27,149 bases of DNA from an uncultured Lachnospiraceae bacterium (GTDB lineage Bacteria; Bacillota; Clostridia; Lachnospirales; Lachnospiraceae): contig CAJUHR010000046.1 of assembly GCA_910586255.1 (NCBI GenBank), positions 1 to 27,149 of the forward strand, read 5' to 3'. Of the stretch, positions 5,997 through 13,525 are shown in pieces (position 1 is the first letter of the stretch; every line of letters starts with the position of its first letter). The notes below the pieces were generated by a model that made no database searches, was not told the origin of the DNA, and saw nothing but the letters and a program-made list of their open reading frames with translations. The position numbers and the translations under genes are program-made.

Positions 5997-8090
5997 TTAA
6001 TCCCGATCCAGCCCTTCCATCAGGTTGGGAATGGAGCAGGATTGTCCGGCACAGCCGGCCAGCTCCAATTCCAGCTCACCTGTAAACAGCTGGGCTTCTT
6101 TTCCCAATGCACCCGGAATGATGGAGAAGGTATTGGAGATGCCGTCCTGAGCGTCACTGAAAGGCAGCTTGGCCACAGAGGCCAGAGACGAGACGGCTCC
6201 CCGGGAGTCCCGGGTATGCATGGGATTGGCGCCGGGAGCAAACGCCTGTCCGGCTTTTCGTCCGTCAGGAGTGGAGCCGGTAGCCTTACCATACACTACG
6301 TTGGAGGTGATGGTCAAGATGGAGGTTGTTGGTATTCCGCCCCGGTAGCAGTGGTTTTGCTTAACATAGTTCATGAAGGAATGGACAATTTCAACAGCAA
6401 TATCATCCACCCGGTCATCGTCATTGCCATATTTGGGGAAATCTCCCTCCACCTCATAGTCCACGGCAATACCGTTTTCATCCCGAATGGCCCGCACCCG
6501 GGCATATTTGATGGCGGAGAGGGAATCTGCAACTACGGACAGGCCGGCGATACCGGTGGCAAACCAGCGGGTTACGTTCATGTCATGAAGCGCCATCTGC
6601 AGCCGCTCGTAGCAGTATTTGTCGTGCATATAGTGAATAATGTTCAGACTGTTGACATACACGCCGGCAAGCCATTTCATCATATCGTGATAACGAGCCA
6701 TGACCTCGTCATAATCCAGATATTCGGAGGTGACAGGACGGTATCTGGGGCCAACCTGCTTTTTGCTGATCTCGTCCACACCGCCGTTGATAGCATACAA
6801 GAGGCATTTGGCAAGATTGGCCCGGGCGCCGAAGAACTGCATTTCCTTGCCGATTCGCATGGAGGAAACGCAGCAGGCAATAGCATAATCATCCCCGTGA
6901 GTTTCCCGCATCAAATCATCATTTTCATACTGGATGGAGGAGGACTCAATGGAGGTTCTGGCGCAGAAGCGCTTGAAATTTTCCGGAAGCTTTACAGACC
7001 AGAGGACAGTCAGGTTGGGCTCCGGAGCGGTTCCGAGATTCTTTAAGGTGTGCAGATAGCGGAAGGACATTTTTGTAACCAGATGCCGCCCGTCAATGCC
7101 CACGCCGCCGATGGATTCAGTTACCCAGGTAGGATCGCCGGAGAAAAGGGCATTGTATTCCGGTGTGCGCGCAAATTTTACCAGACGCAGCTTCATGATA
7201 AAATGGTCTACAAACTCCTGGATCTGCTCCTCTGTAAAGGTTCCCTCTTTCAGATCCCGCTCAGCATAGATATCCAGGAAGGTGGAGGTGCGGCCTAAAG
7301 ACATGGCGGCGCCGTTCTGCTCCTTGACGGCAGCCAGGTAGGCAAAGTAAGTCCACTGAATTGCCTCCTGCACATTGCCGGCAGGCCGGGAAATATCATA
7401 GCCGTAGATTCTGCCCAGATCCTTCAGCTCATTTAAGGCGCGGATCTGTTCGGACAGCTCCTCCCGAATACGGATAATATGAGAGTACATGGTGCTGCGG
7501 GTAGTCATTTTCTGTTCTTCCTTATCCTGGATCAGGCGGTCCACGCCATAGAGGGCCACCCGGCGGTAATCGCCGATGATCCGCCCCCGGCCATAGGCAT
7601 CAGGTAAGCCAGTGATAATATGGCTGGAACGGCAGGCCCTCATTTCCGGCGTGTAGGCGTCAAAAACACCGGCGTTGTGGGTTTTTCTGTGCTTAGTGAA
7701 AAATTCGCTGATTTCCGGATCCACCTTGTAACCATTGTCAGAACAGGCTTTTTCAGCCATTCGGATGCCGCCGTAGGGCTGCAGGGAGCGCTTAAAGGGT
7801 TTATCGGTCTGAAAGCCCACAATAGTTTCCTTTTCCTTATCCAGATAACCCGGGCCGTGGGAGGTGATGGTAGAGATGATTTTAGTATCCATATCCAGGA
7901 CCCCGCCGGAGGCCTGCTCCCGGCGCGACAGGGCCATGACCTGCTCCCACAGATCGGTCGTATTTTGGGTTGCGCCGGCAAGAAAGGCTTCGTTGCCGTC
8001 ATAGGGCGTATAGTTTTTCTGAATGAAATTGCGGACATTAATCTCCCGCTCCCAGCTGCCGGAGCGGAAGCTTCTCCATTCTTGTTTCAT
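5997..8090 (-). CDS. pflB: Pyruvate formate-lyase core subunit lacking the glycyl-radical domain
   Basis: A 697-residue PFL (formate C-acetyltransferase), which converts pyruvate and CoA to acetyl-CoA and formate. The N-terminus EWRSFRSGSWEREINVRNF and the substrate-site segments match PFL. The catalytic pair Cys406-Cys407 lies in DYAIACCVSSM. Conservation runs to FSIIPGALGKE (about residue 665), then changes to a private tail of about 32 residues ending in LMEGLDRD. Full-length PFLs are about 740-760 residues and carry the radical Gly near the C-terminus. That glycine is absent here and is supplied by the next gene. The start at 8090 has GAGGAGG upstream. A good promoter lies at 8172-8144. 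Translation is clean to TAA, with no sign of a frameshift. The enzyme should be inactive without the separate domain (inference). Confidence 0.95.
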   Translation of the reverse strand: MKQEWRSFRSGSWEREINVRNFIQKNYTPYDGNEAFLAGATQNTTDLWEQVMALSRREQASGGVLDMDTKIISTITSHGPGYLDKEKETIVGFQTDKPFKRSLQPYGGIRMAEKACSDNGYKVDPEISEFFTKHRKTHNAGVFDAYTPEMRACRSSHIITGLPDAYGRGRIIGDYRRVALYGVDRLIQDKEEQKMTTRSTMYSHIIRIREELSEQIRALNELKDLGRIYGYDISRPAGNVQEAIQWTYFAYLAAVKEQNGAAMSLGRTSTFLDIYAERDLKEGTFTEEQIQEFVDHFIMKLRLVKFARTPEYNALFSGDPTWVTESIGGVGIDGRHLVTKMSFRYLHTLKNLGTAPEPNLTVLWSVKLPENFKRFCARTSIESSSIQYENDDLMRETHGDDYAIACCVSSMRIGKEMQFFGARANLAKCLLYAINGGVDEISKKQVGPRYRPVTSEYLDYDEVMARYHDMMKWLAGVYVNSLNIIHYMHDKYCYERLQMALHDMNVTRWFATGIAGLSVVADSLSAIKYARVRAIRDENGIAVDYEVEGDFPKYGNDDDRVDDIAVEIVHSFMNYVKQNHCYRGGIPTTSILTITSNVVYGKATGSTPDGRKAGQAFAPGANPMHTRDSRGAVSSLASVAKLPFSDAQDGISNTFSIIPGALGKEAQLFTGELELELAGCAGQSCSIPNLMEGLDRD

Positions 8091-8143
8091 AATTTTACTA
8101 CCTCCTCGTGAGAATACAATTAGTTCCTTTTAGCTGCAACGAA

Positions 8144-8172
8144 ATTATAGAGGCGAGAGAAAAAAACGTCAA
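8144..8172 (-). promoter_or_regulatory. Sigma-A-type promoter of pflB
   Basis: On the minus strand TTGACG (8172-8167) and a perfect TATAAT (8149-8144) are separated by 17 bases, about 54 bases before the pflB start. This places the 151-bp copy B upstream of the promoter, outside the main pflB transcript. Confidence 0.8.
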
Positions 8173-8180
8173 GGGGGCCA

Positions 8181-8197
8181 TTGAGAAGGTTTCTCAA
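8181..8197. promoter_or_regulatory. Dyad just upstream of the pflB -35 box
   Basis: TTGAGAA (8181-8187) and TTCTCAA (8191-8197) form a perfect 7-bp inverted repeat with a 3-base spacer, 8 bases upstream of the -35 box. By position, about 50 bases before the expected transcription start, it could bind an activator or a redox/carbon regulator. It does not match the Rex or FNR consensus I know. Confidence 0.5.
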
Positions 8198-8245
8198 TTG
8201 GAAAAAAGTTGCGGTTCAGACGCCTTCGTTGCTGTTGCAAAAATC

Positions 8246-8396
8246 GTTACTGTTCACGGGGGCATTTTCTTGTCCGGCTTACGCCGAACAAGAAGCATCG
8301 TGCGTTCGCCCGATGTGGAAAAACGGATAAAATCAGTCTTACAAGCAAGCTTGACGCCTGTTTTTATCCGTTTTTCCCCGCCCCGTGAACTGTAAC
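8246..8396 (-). repeat. 151-bp structured element, copy B (between pflB and the DUF1858 gene)
   Basis: Same length and orientation as copy A. The ends are GTTACTGTTCACGGGG and an inverted copy with one mismatch (P1). P2 pairs GGAAAAACGGATAAAA with TTTTATCCGTTTTTCC. P3 is CATCG/CGATG with a 10-base loop. P4 is a 12-bp helix (one U-G pair on the minus strand) closed by a GTAA tetraloop. CGTCAAGCTTGCTTGTAAG caps P2. It lies between the divergent pflB and DUF1858 promoters. Confidence 0.78.
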
Positions 8397-8428
8397 CAAA
8401 AATCTGGAAGGCTGTAATATTTTATGGC

Positions 8429-8457
8429 TTGTCAAGCAGGAAAAAATATATTATAGT
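8429..8457 (+). promoter_or_regulatory. Sigma-A-type promoter of the DUF1858 gene
   Basis: TTGTCA (8429-8434) and TATAGT (8452-8457) with 17-base spacing, about 70 bases before the start codon. Confidence 0.65.
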
Positions 8458-8525
8458 AGATTTCGGAACGTGTCTGACTACAAGCTGAGTGTAGCTATAG
8501 TATGTACGAAAAGGAGGAATTTTAA

Positions 8526-8729
8526 ATGCAGATCAGTAAAGATATGTTGATTGGTGAACTGGTACAGGCTCATGAGCTGATTGCTCCCATGCTGATGCGT
8601 GCAGGGATGCATTGTCTGGGCTGTCCGTCTGCCCAGGGAGAAACCCTGGAAGAGGCCTGCATGGTTCACGGAATTGACTGTGATACTCTGGTATCCGGGA
8701 TTAATGAAGTGCTGGCTGAGAGAGCATAG
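8526..8729 (+). CDS. DUF1858 protein, hybrid-cluster-associated redox disulfide type
   Basis: A 67-residue small protein of the DUF1858 / prismane-associated redox-disulfide family. It contains the CxxC-type pair Cys30 and Cys33 in MHCLGCPSA, where the family is proposed to form a reversible disulfide. MLIGELVQAHELIAPMLMRAG is the usual N-terminal segment, and GETLEEACMVHGID follows. AAGGAGG lies just upstream of ATG 8526. It is a single-gene unit with its own promoter and a strong hairpin terminator. Its biochemical role is not established. Its place next to the PFL locus and ferredoxin fits an anaerobic redox or nitric-oxide/peroxide stress setting, but no hybrid-cluster protein gene is in the window. 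Confidence 0.9.
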   Translation: MQISKDMLIGELVQAHELIAPMLMRAGMHCLGCPSAQGETLEEACMVHGIDCDTLVSGINEVLAERA

Positions 8730-8760
8730 GCCTTAGGGTAAATCTAATGGGTGAATTTTT

Positions 8761-8845
8761 ATGTCGCGGAAAACCTTTCCGGCGACATGACGAGCAAAAG
8801 CAAGGAGAGCGCCGGTTTTATGGGGTGCTCTCCTTGCTGCTTTTG
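8761..8845. terminator. Two hairpins between convergent genes, probably a bidirectional terminator
   Basis: ATGTCGC.GGAAA pairs with TTTCC.GCGACAT (8761-8788). A stronger stem pairs GCAAGGAGAGC (8800-8810) with GCTCTCCTTGC (8827-8837). T-rich sequence follows on both strands (CTTTTG). It sits between the DUF1858 gene and mecA, which converge. Confidence 0.75.
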
Positions 8846-9595
8846 TCATACCAGCATCAGCTTCTGCAGTGCCTGCCGGAAAACAATGACTTCATAATGC
8901 TCCTGATAGTAGGCCTCCGTGGCGGACTGCTGGCGAACCTTCTCACCATATTCTGCCAGGATATTACAGACTCGGCTAAAGACCAGCGGCTCCGTGTCTA
9001 CACTGGACAGAACCAGATAGTACTGGGAAGAGCCAGGCTTTTTGTACAGGGTATTTTCTCCCTGGTAGACATGTCCTACAACTTTGGCAGCCGCTCCCAC
9101 CTGGTCCAGATTTTCAAAACGGTAGACCCTGGTCTGGCTGGCGGGGGAGGGACAAAGCTCGTCTGGCTGGGGAGAGGCAGGGGCAGACATTCCGTCAGCG
9201 CCTGTGAGCCCCAATATGTTTTGCTTTAGGAGATCCATCAGTCCATCGGCCCCCTCAAGCAATTCATTGGAGATGCTTCCAAAGGTGTTGTCCGAATCCT
9301 CATCCGCCATTTGGGAAAACTTTGAAAAACGGGTGTCTAACTCCTCCGGGTCCTCTATCTTGGTGATGACCAGCATAACGCTCTCATTGGAAAGAGGGAT
9401 GGCCTCCACCATCAACGGGATATCCTCCGCGTCAAATCCTACTTCATTGGAGGCCTTCTGAATCATTTCGCGAAACAGATTGCGGGCTTTCTCACTGCCG
9501 TAGGCAAGTTCGCCCAGGTTCAGATTGCGAACGCTCAAATCAAAGCTGCTTAACGTGCATCGTATCTGGTTCTCATTAATCCGTTCTATCTTCAT
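8846..9595 (-). CDS. mecA: Adaptor protein MecA (Clp protease adaptor)
   Basis: A 249-residue adaptor of the MecA/YpbH family, which delivers substrates to the ClpC/ClpP protease in Gram-positive bacteria. It is unrelated to the methicillin-resistance gene of the same name. The N-terminal recognition domain (MKIERINENQIRCTLSSFDL..., about 1-85) contains the family pattern of a short beta strand followed by LNLGELAYGSEKARNLF. An acidic, variable linker (about 90-155) follows. The C-terminal ClpC-binding domain (about 156-249) starts RVYRFENLDQV and contains YKKPGSSQYYLVL. ATG 9595 has a GGGAG site upstream. It is a single gene with its own promoter. Substrates in this organism are unknown. Confidence 0.92.
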   Translation of the reverse strand: MKIERINENQIRCTLSSFDLSVRNLNLGELAYGSEKARNLFREMIQKASNEVGFDAEDIPLMVEAIPLSNESVMLVITKIEDPEELDTRFSKFSQMADEDSDNTFGSISNELLEGADGLMDLLKQNILGLTGADGMSAPASPQPDELCPSPASQTRVYRFENLDQVGAAAKVVGHVYQGENTLYKKPGSSQYYLVLSSVDTEPLVFSRVCNILAEYGEKVRQQSATEAYYQEHYEVIVFRQALQKLMLV

Positions 9596-9660
9596 AAGAT
9601 CACTCCCTTGCTAATATTATCGTCTGTAGAAATTGAAAAAGAACCTAATTTCCTAATTTA

Positions 9661-9690
9661 ATTATAGTATATGATATAGGGAAAAGGCAA
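9661..9690 (-). promoter_or_regulatory. Putative mecA promoter
   Basis: On the minus strand TTGCCT (9690-9685) and TATAAT (9666-9661) are 18 bases apart. Just downstream CCTAATTT occurs twice in tandem (plus-strand sense, about 9644-9659). A related inverted AATTTAGG lies near 9706-9713, which might be a repressor site. Confidence 0.5.
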
Positions 9691-9727
9691 TTCCTATGTA
9701 AAAAAATTTAGGAAAATTTAAGGTTTC

Positions 9728-9756
9728 TTGAGTTTTTTGGGATATTATGATATAGT
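9728..9756 (+). promoter_or_regulatory. Putative metG promoter
   Basis: TTGAGT (9728-9733) and TATAGT (9751-9756) with a 17-base spacer, about 53 bases before the metG start. The leader is too short for a T-box, and I see none. Confidence 0.6.
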
Positions 9757-9808
9757 GGACTGAACGCAACCATTGAAAAATAAGGAAAGGCTTAGGAGGG
9801 ATTGGTTC

Positions 9809-11803
9809 ATGTGTCAGGATCAGAACTGCAATTGTAAAAAACCATATTATATCACCACGGCAATTGCCTATACATCAGGAAAGCCTCATATTGGAAACAC
9901 CTATGAGATCGTGCTGGCAGACAGCATTGCCCGGTTTAAGAGAGAGCAGGGGTATGACGTGCGTTTTCAGACGGGAACGGACGAGCATGGACAAAAGATT
10001 GAGCTAAAGGCAGAGGAGGCAGGAGTTACCCCTCAGGAGTTTGTGGACGGTGTGGCATCCCAGATTCGCGGAATTTGGGATTTGATGAACACCTCTTATG
10101 ATAAATTTATCCGCACTACGGATAAGGACCATGAGGCGATGGTTCAGCGGATTTTTAAGAAGCTGTATGATCAGGGCGATATCTATAAGGGATATTATGA
10201 AGGCTTGTACTGCACACCCTGTGAATCCTTCTTCACCGAGTCTCAGCTGGTGGACGGCAAGTGTCCGGACTGCGGCCGGGAGGTACAGCCGGCCAAGGAG
10301 GAGGCCTACTTCTTTAAGATGAGCAAATACGCGGACCGTCTGATTGAGCATATCAATACCCATCCGGAATTTATTCAGCCGGTGGCCCGCAAAAACGAGA
10401 TGATGAACAATTTCCTGCTTCCGGGCCTGCAGGATCTGTGCGTGTCCCGAACCTCCTTTACCTGGGGTATTCCGGTCAGCTTTGACCCGAAGCATGTGAC
10501 CTATGTATGGCTGGACGCCCTGACCAACTATATCACCGGTCTGGGCTATGACTGTGATGGCAATCACGGGGAGCTGTACAAAAAATACTGGCCGGCGGAT
10601 CTCCATCTGATAGGAAAGGATATTATCCGTTTCCACACTATATACTGGCCTATCTTTTTGATGGCTCTGGATATTCCGCTGCCAAAGCAGGTATTCGGTC
10701 ATCCCTGGCTTTTGCAGAGCGGCGGCAAGATGAGCAAGTCCAAGGGAAATGTGCTGTATGCGGATACTCTGGCTGATATGTTCGGCGTGGATGCAGTGCG
10801 TTACTTTGTGCTGCATGAGATGCCCTTTGACAATGACGGCGTGATTTCCTGGGAGCTGATGGTGGAGCGGCTCAATTCCGATCTGGCCAATATTCTGGGA
10901 AATCTGGTGAATCGCACGGTTTCCATGTCCAACAAATATTTCGGTGGGGAAGTGCGGGACGGAGGCGTCTGCGGGGAGGAAGACGATGATTTGAAGACGG
11001 TGGTGCTTGACAGTGTGAAAAAGGCGGAGGCTAAGATGGACGAGCTGCGGGTGGCTGACGCCATCAGCGAGATTTTCAACATTTTCCGCCGCTGCAACAA
11101 GTATATTGATGAGACAATGCCCTGGGCTCTGGCCAAGGATGAGGCAAAGAAGGACCGTCTGGCCACGGTGCTTTATAATCTGGTGGAGGCCATTACCATC
11201 GGCGCCTCTCTGCTGGAATCCTTTATGCCGGAGACCTCTGTAAAGATTTTGGCCCAGTTAAATGCTTCCAAGCGGCTGCTTTCCCAGATGGATCGGTTTG
11301 GCGTGCATCCTTCCGGCAGCCGGGTCACAGACAAACCGGAGATTCTCTTTGCCCGCATGGATGTGGATAAGGTCTTAGAGCAGGTGGAGGCCATGGACAA
11401 GGCCAAAGACACCGCTGAGGACAAGGAGGCGGATTCCGTGACAGAAGACAATTCCGGAATCGATGTAGAGCCGAAGCCGGAGATTACCTATGATGATTTT
11501 GCAAAGCTTCAGTTCCAGGTGGGGGAGATCATTGCCTGTGAGGCGGTTGCCAAATCCCGGAAGCTTCTCTGCTCACAGGTAAAGATCGGAAGCCAGGTGC
11601 GGCAGATTGTCAGCGGAATCAAGGCCCATTATACGCCGGAGGAGATGGTAGGCAAAAAGGTTATGGTGGTTGTGAACCTAAAGCCTGCCAAGCTAGCCGG
11701 GATTCTGTCAGAGGGCATGCTTCTCTGCGCGGAGGATGCAGACGGAAACTTAAGTCTGATGGTTCCTGAGAAGGAAATGCCGGCAGGAGCAGAGATTTGC
11801 TGA
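9809..11803 (+). CDS. metG: Methionyl-tRNA synthetase
   Basis: A 664-residue class I aminoacyl-tRNA synthetase that charges tRNA-Met in the cytoplasm. The HIGH motif appears as HIGN (27-30) and the KMSKS loop at 307-311 (GGKMSKSKGN). A zinc-binding insertion has CTPC and CPDC Cys pairs. The anticodon-binding helical domain follows. The C-terminus (about from residue 555) is the EMAP/Trbp111-type tRNA-binding domain (FAKLQFQVGEI to EKEMPAGAEI), after a charged linker. ATG 9809 is chosen because TAGGAGGG lies eight bases upstream; a TTG at 9773 has no good site. The first residues (MCQDQNCNCKKPYY) hold three extra Cys, which is odd but outside the catalytic core. It probably heads an operon with the TraX-like gene and tatD. 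Confidence 0.98.
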   Translation: MCQDQNCNCKKPYYITTAIAYTSGKPHIGNTYEIVLADSIARFKREQGYDVRFQTGTDEHGQKIELKAEEAGVTPQEFVDGVASQIRGIWDLMNTSYDKFIRTTDKDHEAMVQRIFKKLYDQGDIYKGYYEGLYCTPCESFFTESQLVDGKCPDCGREVQPAKEEAYFFKMSKYADRLIEHINTHPEFIQPVARKNEMMNNFLLPGLQDLCVSRTSFTWGIPVSFDPKHVTYVWLDALTNYITGLGYDCDGNHGELYKKYWPADLHLIGKDIIRFHTIYWPIFLMALDIPLPKQVFGHPWLLQSGGKMSKSKGNVLYADTLADMFGVDAVRYFVLHEMPFDNDGVISWELMVERLNSDLANILGNLVNRTVSMSNKYFGGEVRDGGVCGEEDDDLKTVVLDSVKKAEAKMDELRVADAISEIFNIFRRCNKYIDETMPWALAKDEAKKDRLATVLYNLVEAITIGASLLESFMPETSVKILAQLNASKRLLSQMDRFGVHPSGSRVTDKPEILFARMDVDKVLEQVEAMDKAKDTAEDKEADSVTEDNSGIDVEPKPEITYDDFAKLQFQVGEIIACEAVAKSRKLLCSQVKIGSQVRQIVSGIKAHYTPEEMVGKKVMVVVNLKPAKLAGILSEGMLLCAEDADGNLSLMVPEKEMPAGAEIC

Positions 11804-11808
11804 GCTGT

Positions 11809-12603
11809 ATGAAAATAGGTCACGGATATGTAAACGGCCGCCAGTTGAAGATGATCGCGGCGGTCAGTATGTTGATTGACCACACGGCTTACTTGCTGTT
11901 AGGGTGCGGGATACAGTTTATTTTGTCGCCAGTAGACCCTCATTACGGCATGTGGTATCTGTTATATCGCGTCATGCGAACCATAGGCCGGATTGCGTTT
12001 CCGGTCTATGGATTCCTTCTTGCAGAAGGAATCATTCATACCCGAAGCTGGAAAAAGTATGCCTTGCGTTTGGGCGGCTTTGCCCTTCTTTCCGAGATCC
12101 CCTATGATCTGCTGTGCGATCAGACGCTTGTGGCTCCGCGGATACAGAATGTATTTTTTACCTTATTAATTGCCCTTCTCACCATAAAGGCAGCAGAAGG
12201 AGCCGTTGACCGGATACAGAGGCGGGAGCTTTGCCGGGCAGGTCAGACTGTTCTGGCGCCTGCGGGAGACAAGTATCTTCTTATCTGGATGACAGTGATC
12301 GGTCTGGGCTGTGTGGCGGCAATGCTTTTGAGAACGGATTATGGAAGCGCAGGCGTGTTCCTGATTGTACTGCTATATCTTTTGCGCCAGCAGCCTCTGA
12401 AAAAATGTGTGATCGGATTTTTCTGGATGATTTTGGCATCAGGGAAGCTCTACTATATCTGGGGATATGCGGCGGCATTTTTTTTGATTGGTCTGTACAA
12501 TGGAGAGCCGGGAAGAAGGAGCGGAAAATATGCTTTTTATCTGTTTTATCCGGTGCATATTTTGCTGCTGTACGGGATTTTCTGCTGGCTTATAAAAGGG
12601 TGA
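11809..12603 (+). CDS. TraX-family integral membrane protein
   Basis: A 264-residue polytopic membrane protein with several hydrophobic segments. It carries the TraX-family pattern: LKMIAAVSMLIDHTAY near the N-terminus, MRTIGRIAFPVYGFLLAEGI (about 55-75), KKYALRLGGFALLSEIPYDLL, then QNVFFTLLIALL. TraX of plasmid F is linked to acetylation of pilin. The chromosomal homologues are mostly uncharacterised acyltransferase-like proteins, so no specific role is claimed. ATG 11809 overlaps the metG end region (stop 11801-11803) with only 5 bases between, suggesting translational coupling. The alternative TTG at 11797 overlaps metG. It is probably cotranscribed with metG and tatD. Confidence 0.85.
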   Translation: MKIGHGYVNGRQLKMIAAVSMLIDHTAYLLLGCGIQFILSPVDPHYGMWYLLYRVMRTIGRIAFPVYGFLLAEGIIHTRSWKKYALRLGGFALLSEIPYDLLCDQTLVAPRIQNVFFTLLIALLTIKAAEGAVDRIQRRELCRAGQTVLAPAGDKYLLIWMTVIGLGCVAAMLLRTDYGSAGVFLIVLLYLLRQQPLKKCVIGFFWMILASGKLYYIWGYAAAFFLIGLYNGEPGRRSGKYAFYLFYPVHILLLYGIFCWLIKG

Positions 12604-12673
12604 AGACAGCGATTATAGGCAACGCTGACATGATTTTTCGGACGCGCTTTGACACATGGCAGGAGGCAGGCTT

Positions 12674-13444
12674 ATGAAAATATTTGATACTCACGCCCAT
12701 TACGACAATCCGGCATTTGACATGGACAGAGAGGAGCTTTTAGGCAGTCTGAGGGACAATGGGATAGAGGCGGTGGTCAATGTGGGCGCAAGCATTAAGA
12801 CCACGAAAAACACCCTGGATTTGGTCAGCAAATATTCCTTTATCTATGGCTCTGTGGGAGTCCATCCCAGTGAAACCGGGGAATTAAATGAAGAGAAGCT
12901 GGAATGGCTGGGACAGGTGGCTGGCAGAGACGGGATTGTGGCTGTGGGGGAGATCGGCCTGGATTATCACTGGCAGGAACCGGACAAGGCGGTGCAGAGG
13001 CGTTGGTTTGCCCGTCAGTTAGATCTGGCCCGTCAGGTAAAGCTGCCCGTCATTATTCACAGCAGAGATGCTGCCAAAGATACTCTGGATATAATGAAAG
13101 GGGAACGGGCAGGAGAGCTGGGAGGGGTGATTCATTGCTTCTCCTATGGAAAGGAGATAGCCAGAGAGTACCTGGATATGGGGTTTTATCTGGGGATTGG
13201 CGGTGTGGCGACCTTTGAAAACGCAAAGAAGTTGAAGGAGGTAGTGGCATATATGCCTCTGGAACGGATCGTGCTGGAGACTGATTGCCCGTATCTTTCC
13301 CCGGCGCCTTATCGGGGGAAGCGCAATTCGTCTCTGAATCTGCCCTGGGTGGTGGCTGCCGTCAGCCGGCTCAAGGGTATTGACGAGGAAAAGGTGATTG
13401 CTGCTGCCAATCAAAATGCCAGGGCCTTGTATCGGTTATCCTGA
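12674..13444 (+). CDS. tatD: TatD-family metal-dependent deoxyribonuclease
   Basis: A 256-residue TIM-barrel hydrolase of the TatD (YcfH/YabD) family, a cytoplasmic metal-dependent nuclease. The metal ligands are visible: His7 and His9 (FDTHAHYDN), Glu in VGEIGLDYH, His in VIIHSRDA, His in GVIHCFSYG, and Asp in ETDCPYLSP. Start 12674 has AGGAGG (12661-12666) well placed; the longer frame from 12656 runs through that site. The gene lies downstream of metG and faces rsmA/ksgA. This keeps the metG-tatD-ksgA neighbourhood common in Firmicutes, here with inserted and inverted members. The physiological substrate (DNA ends or damaged DNA) is family inference. Confidence 0.93.
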   Translation: MKIFDTHAHYDNPAFDMDREELLGSLRDNGIEAVVNVGASIKTTKNTLDLVSKYSFIYGSVGVHPSETGELNEEKLEWLGQVAGRDGIVAVGEIGLDYHWQEPDKAVQRRWFARQLDLARQVKLPVIIHSRDAAKDTLDIMKGERAGELGGVIHCFSYGKEIAREYLDMGFYLGIGGVATFENAKKLKEVVAYMPLERIVLETDCPYLSPAPYRGKRNSSLNLPWVVAAVSRLKGIDEEKVIAAANQNARALYRLS

Positions 13445-13525
13445 AGGGGACAGCCGATGGCAAGGTCCTTTTGTGTGTATAGATCTGTATAAGAAAGTCT
13501 GCTGTTAAAGCAGCACGCGGGTCTC

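Noticed and set aside
6042..7046. 334-codon plus-strand open frame opposite pflB
   Set aside because: A shadow of pflB codon bias; the opposite strand has catalytic and substrate motifs of PFL.
5549..8090. Split PFL as a simple sequencing frameshift
   Set aside because: The two parts are 199 bp apart, each has its own stop or start and ribosome site, and an unrelated structured element lies between; one indel cannot join them.
8246..8396. Copy B as a riboswitch in the pflB leader
   Set aside because: A better promoter lies between it and pflB, so it would not be in the main transcript; an upstream promoter cannot be excluded but none is evident.
5838..8396. CRISPR array
   Set aside because: Only two copies more than 2 kb apart, each 151 bp with internal structure; no regular short repeats or spacers and no cas genes.
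8846..9595. Methicillin-resistance PBP2a (also named mecA)
   Set aside because: The protein is a 249-residue Clp adaptor with no penicillin-binding motifs; only the gene name is shared.
9596..9808. T-box leader before metG
   Set aside because: The promoter leaves only about 45 leader bases, and there is no T-box sequence or antiterminator.
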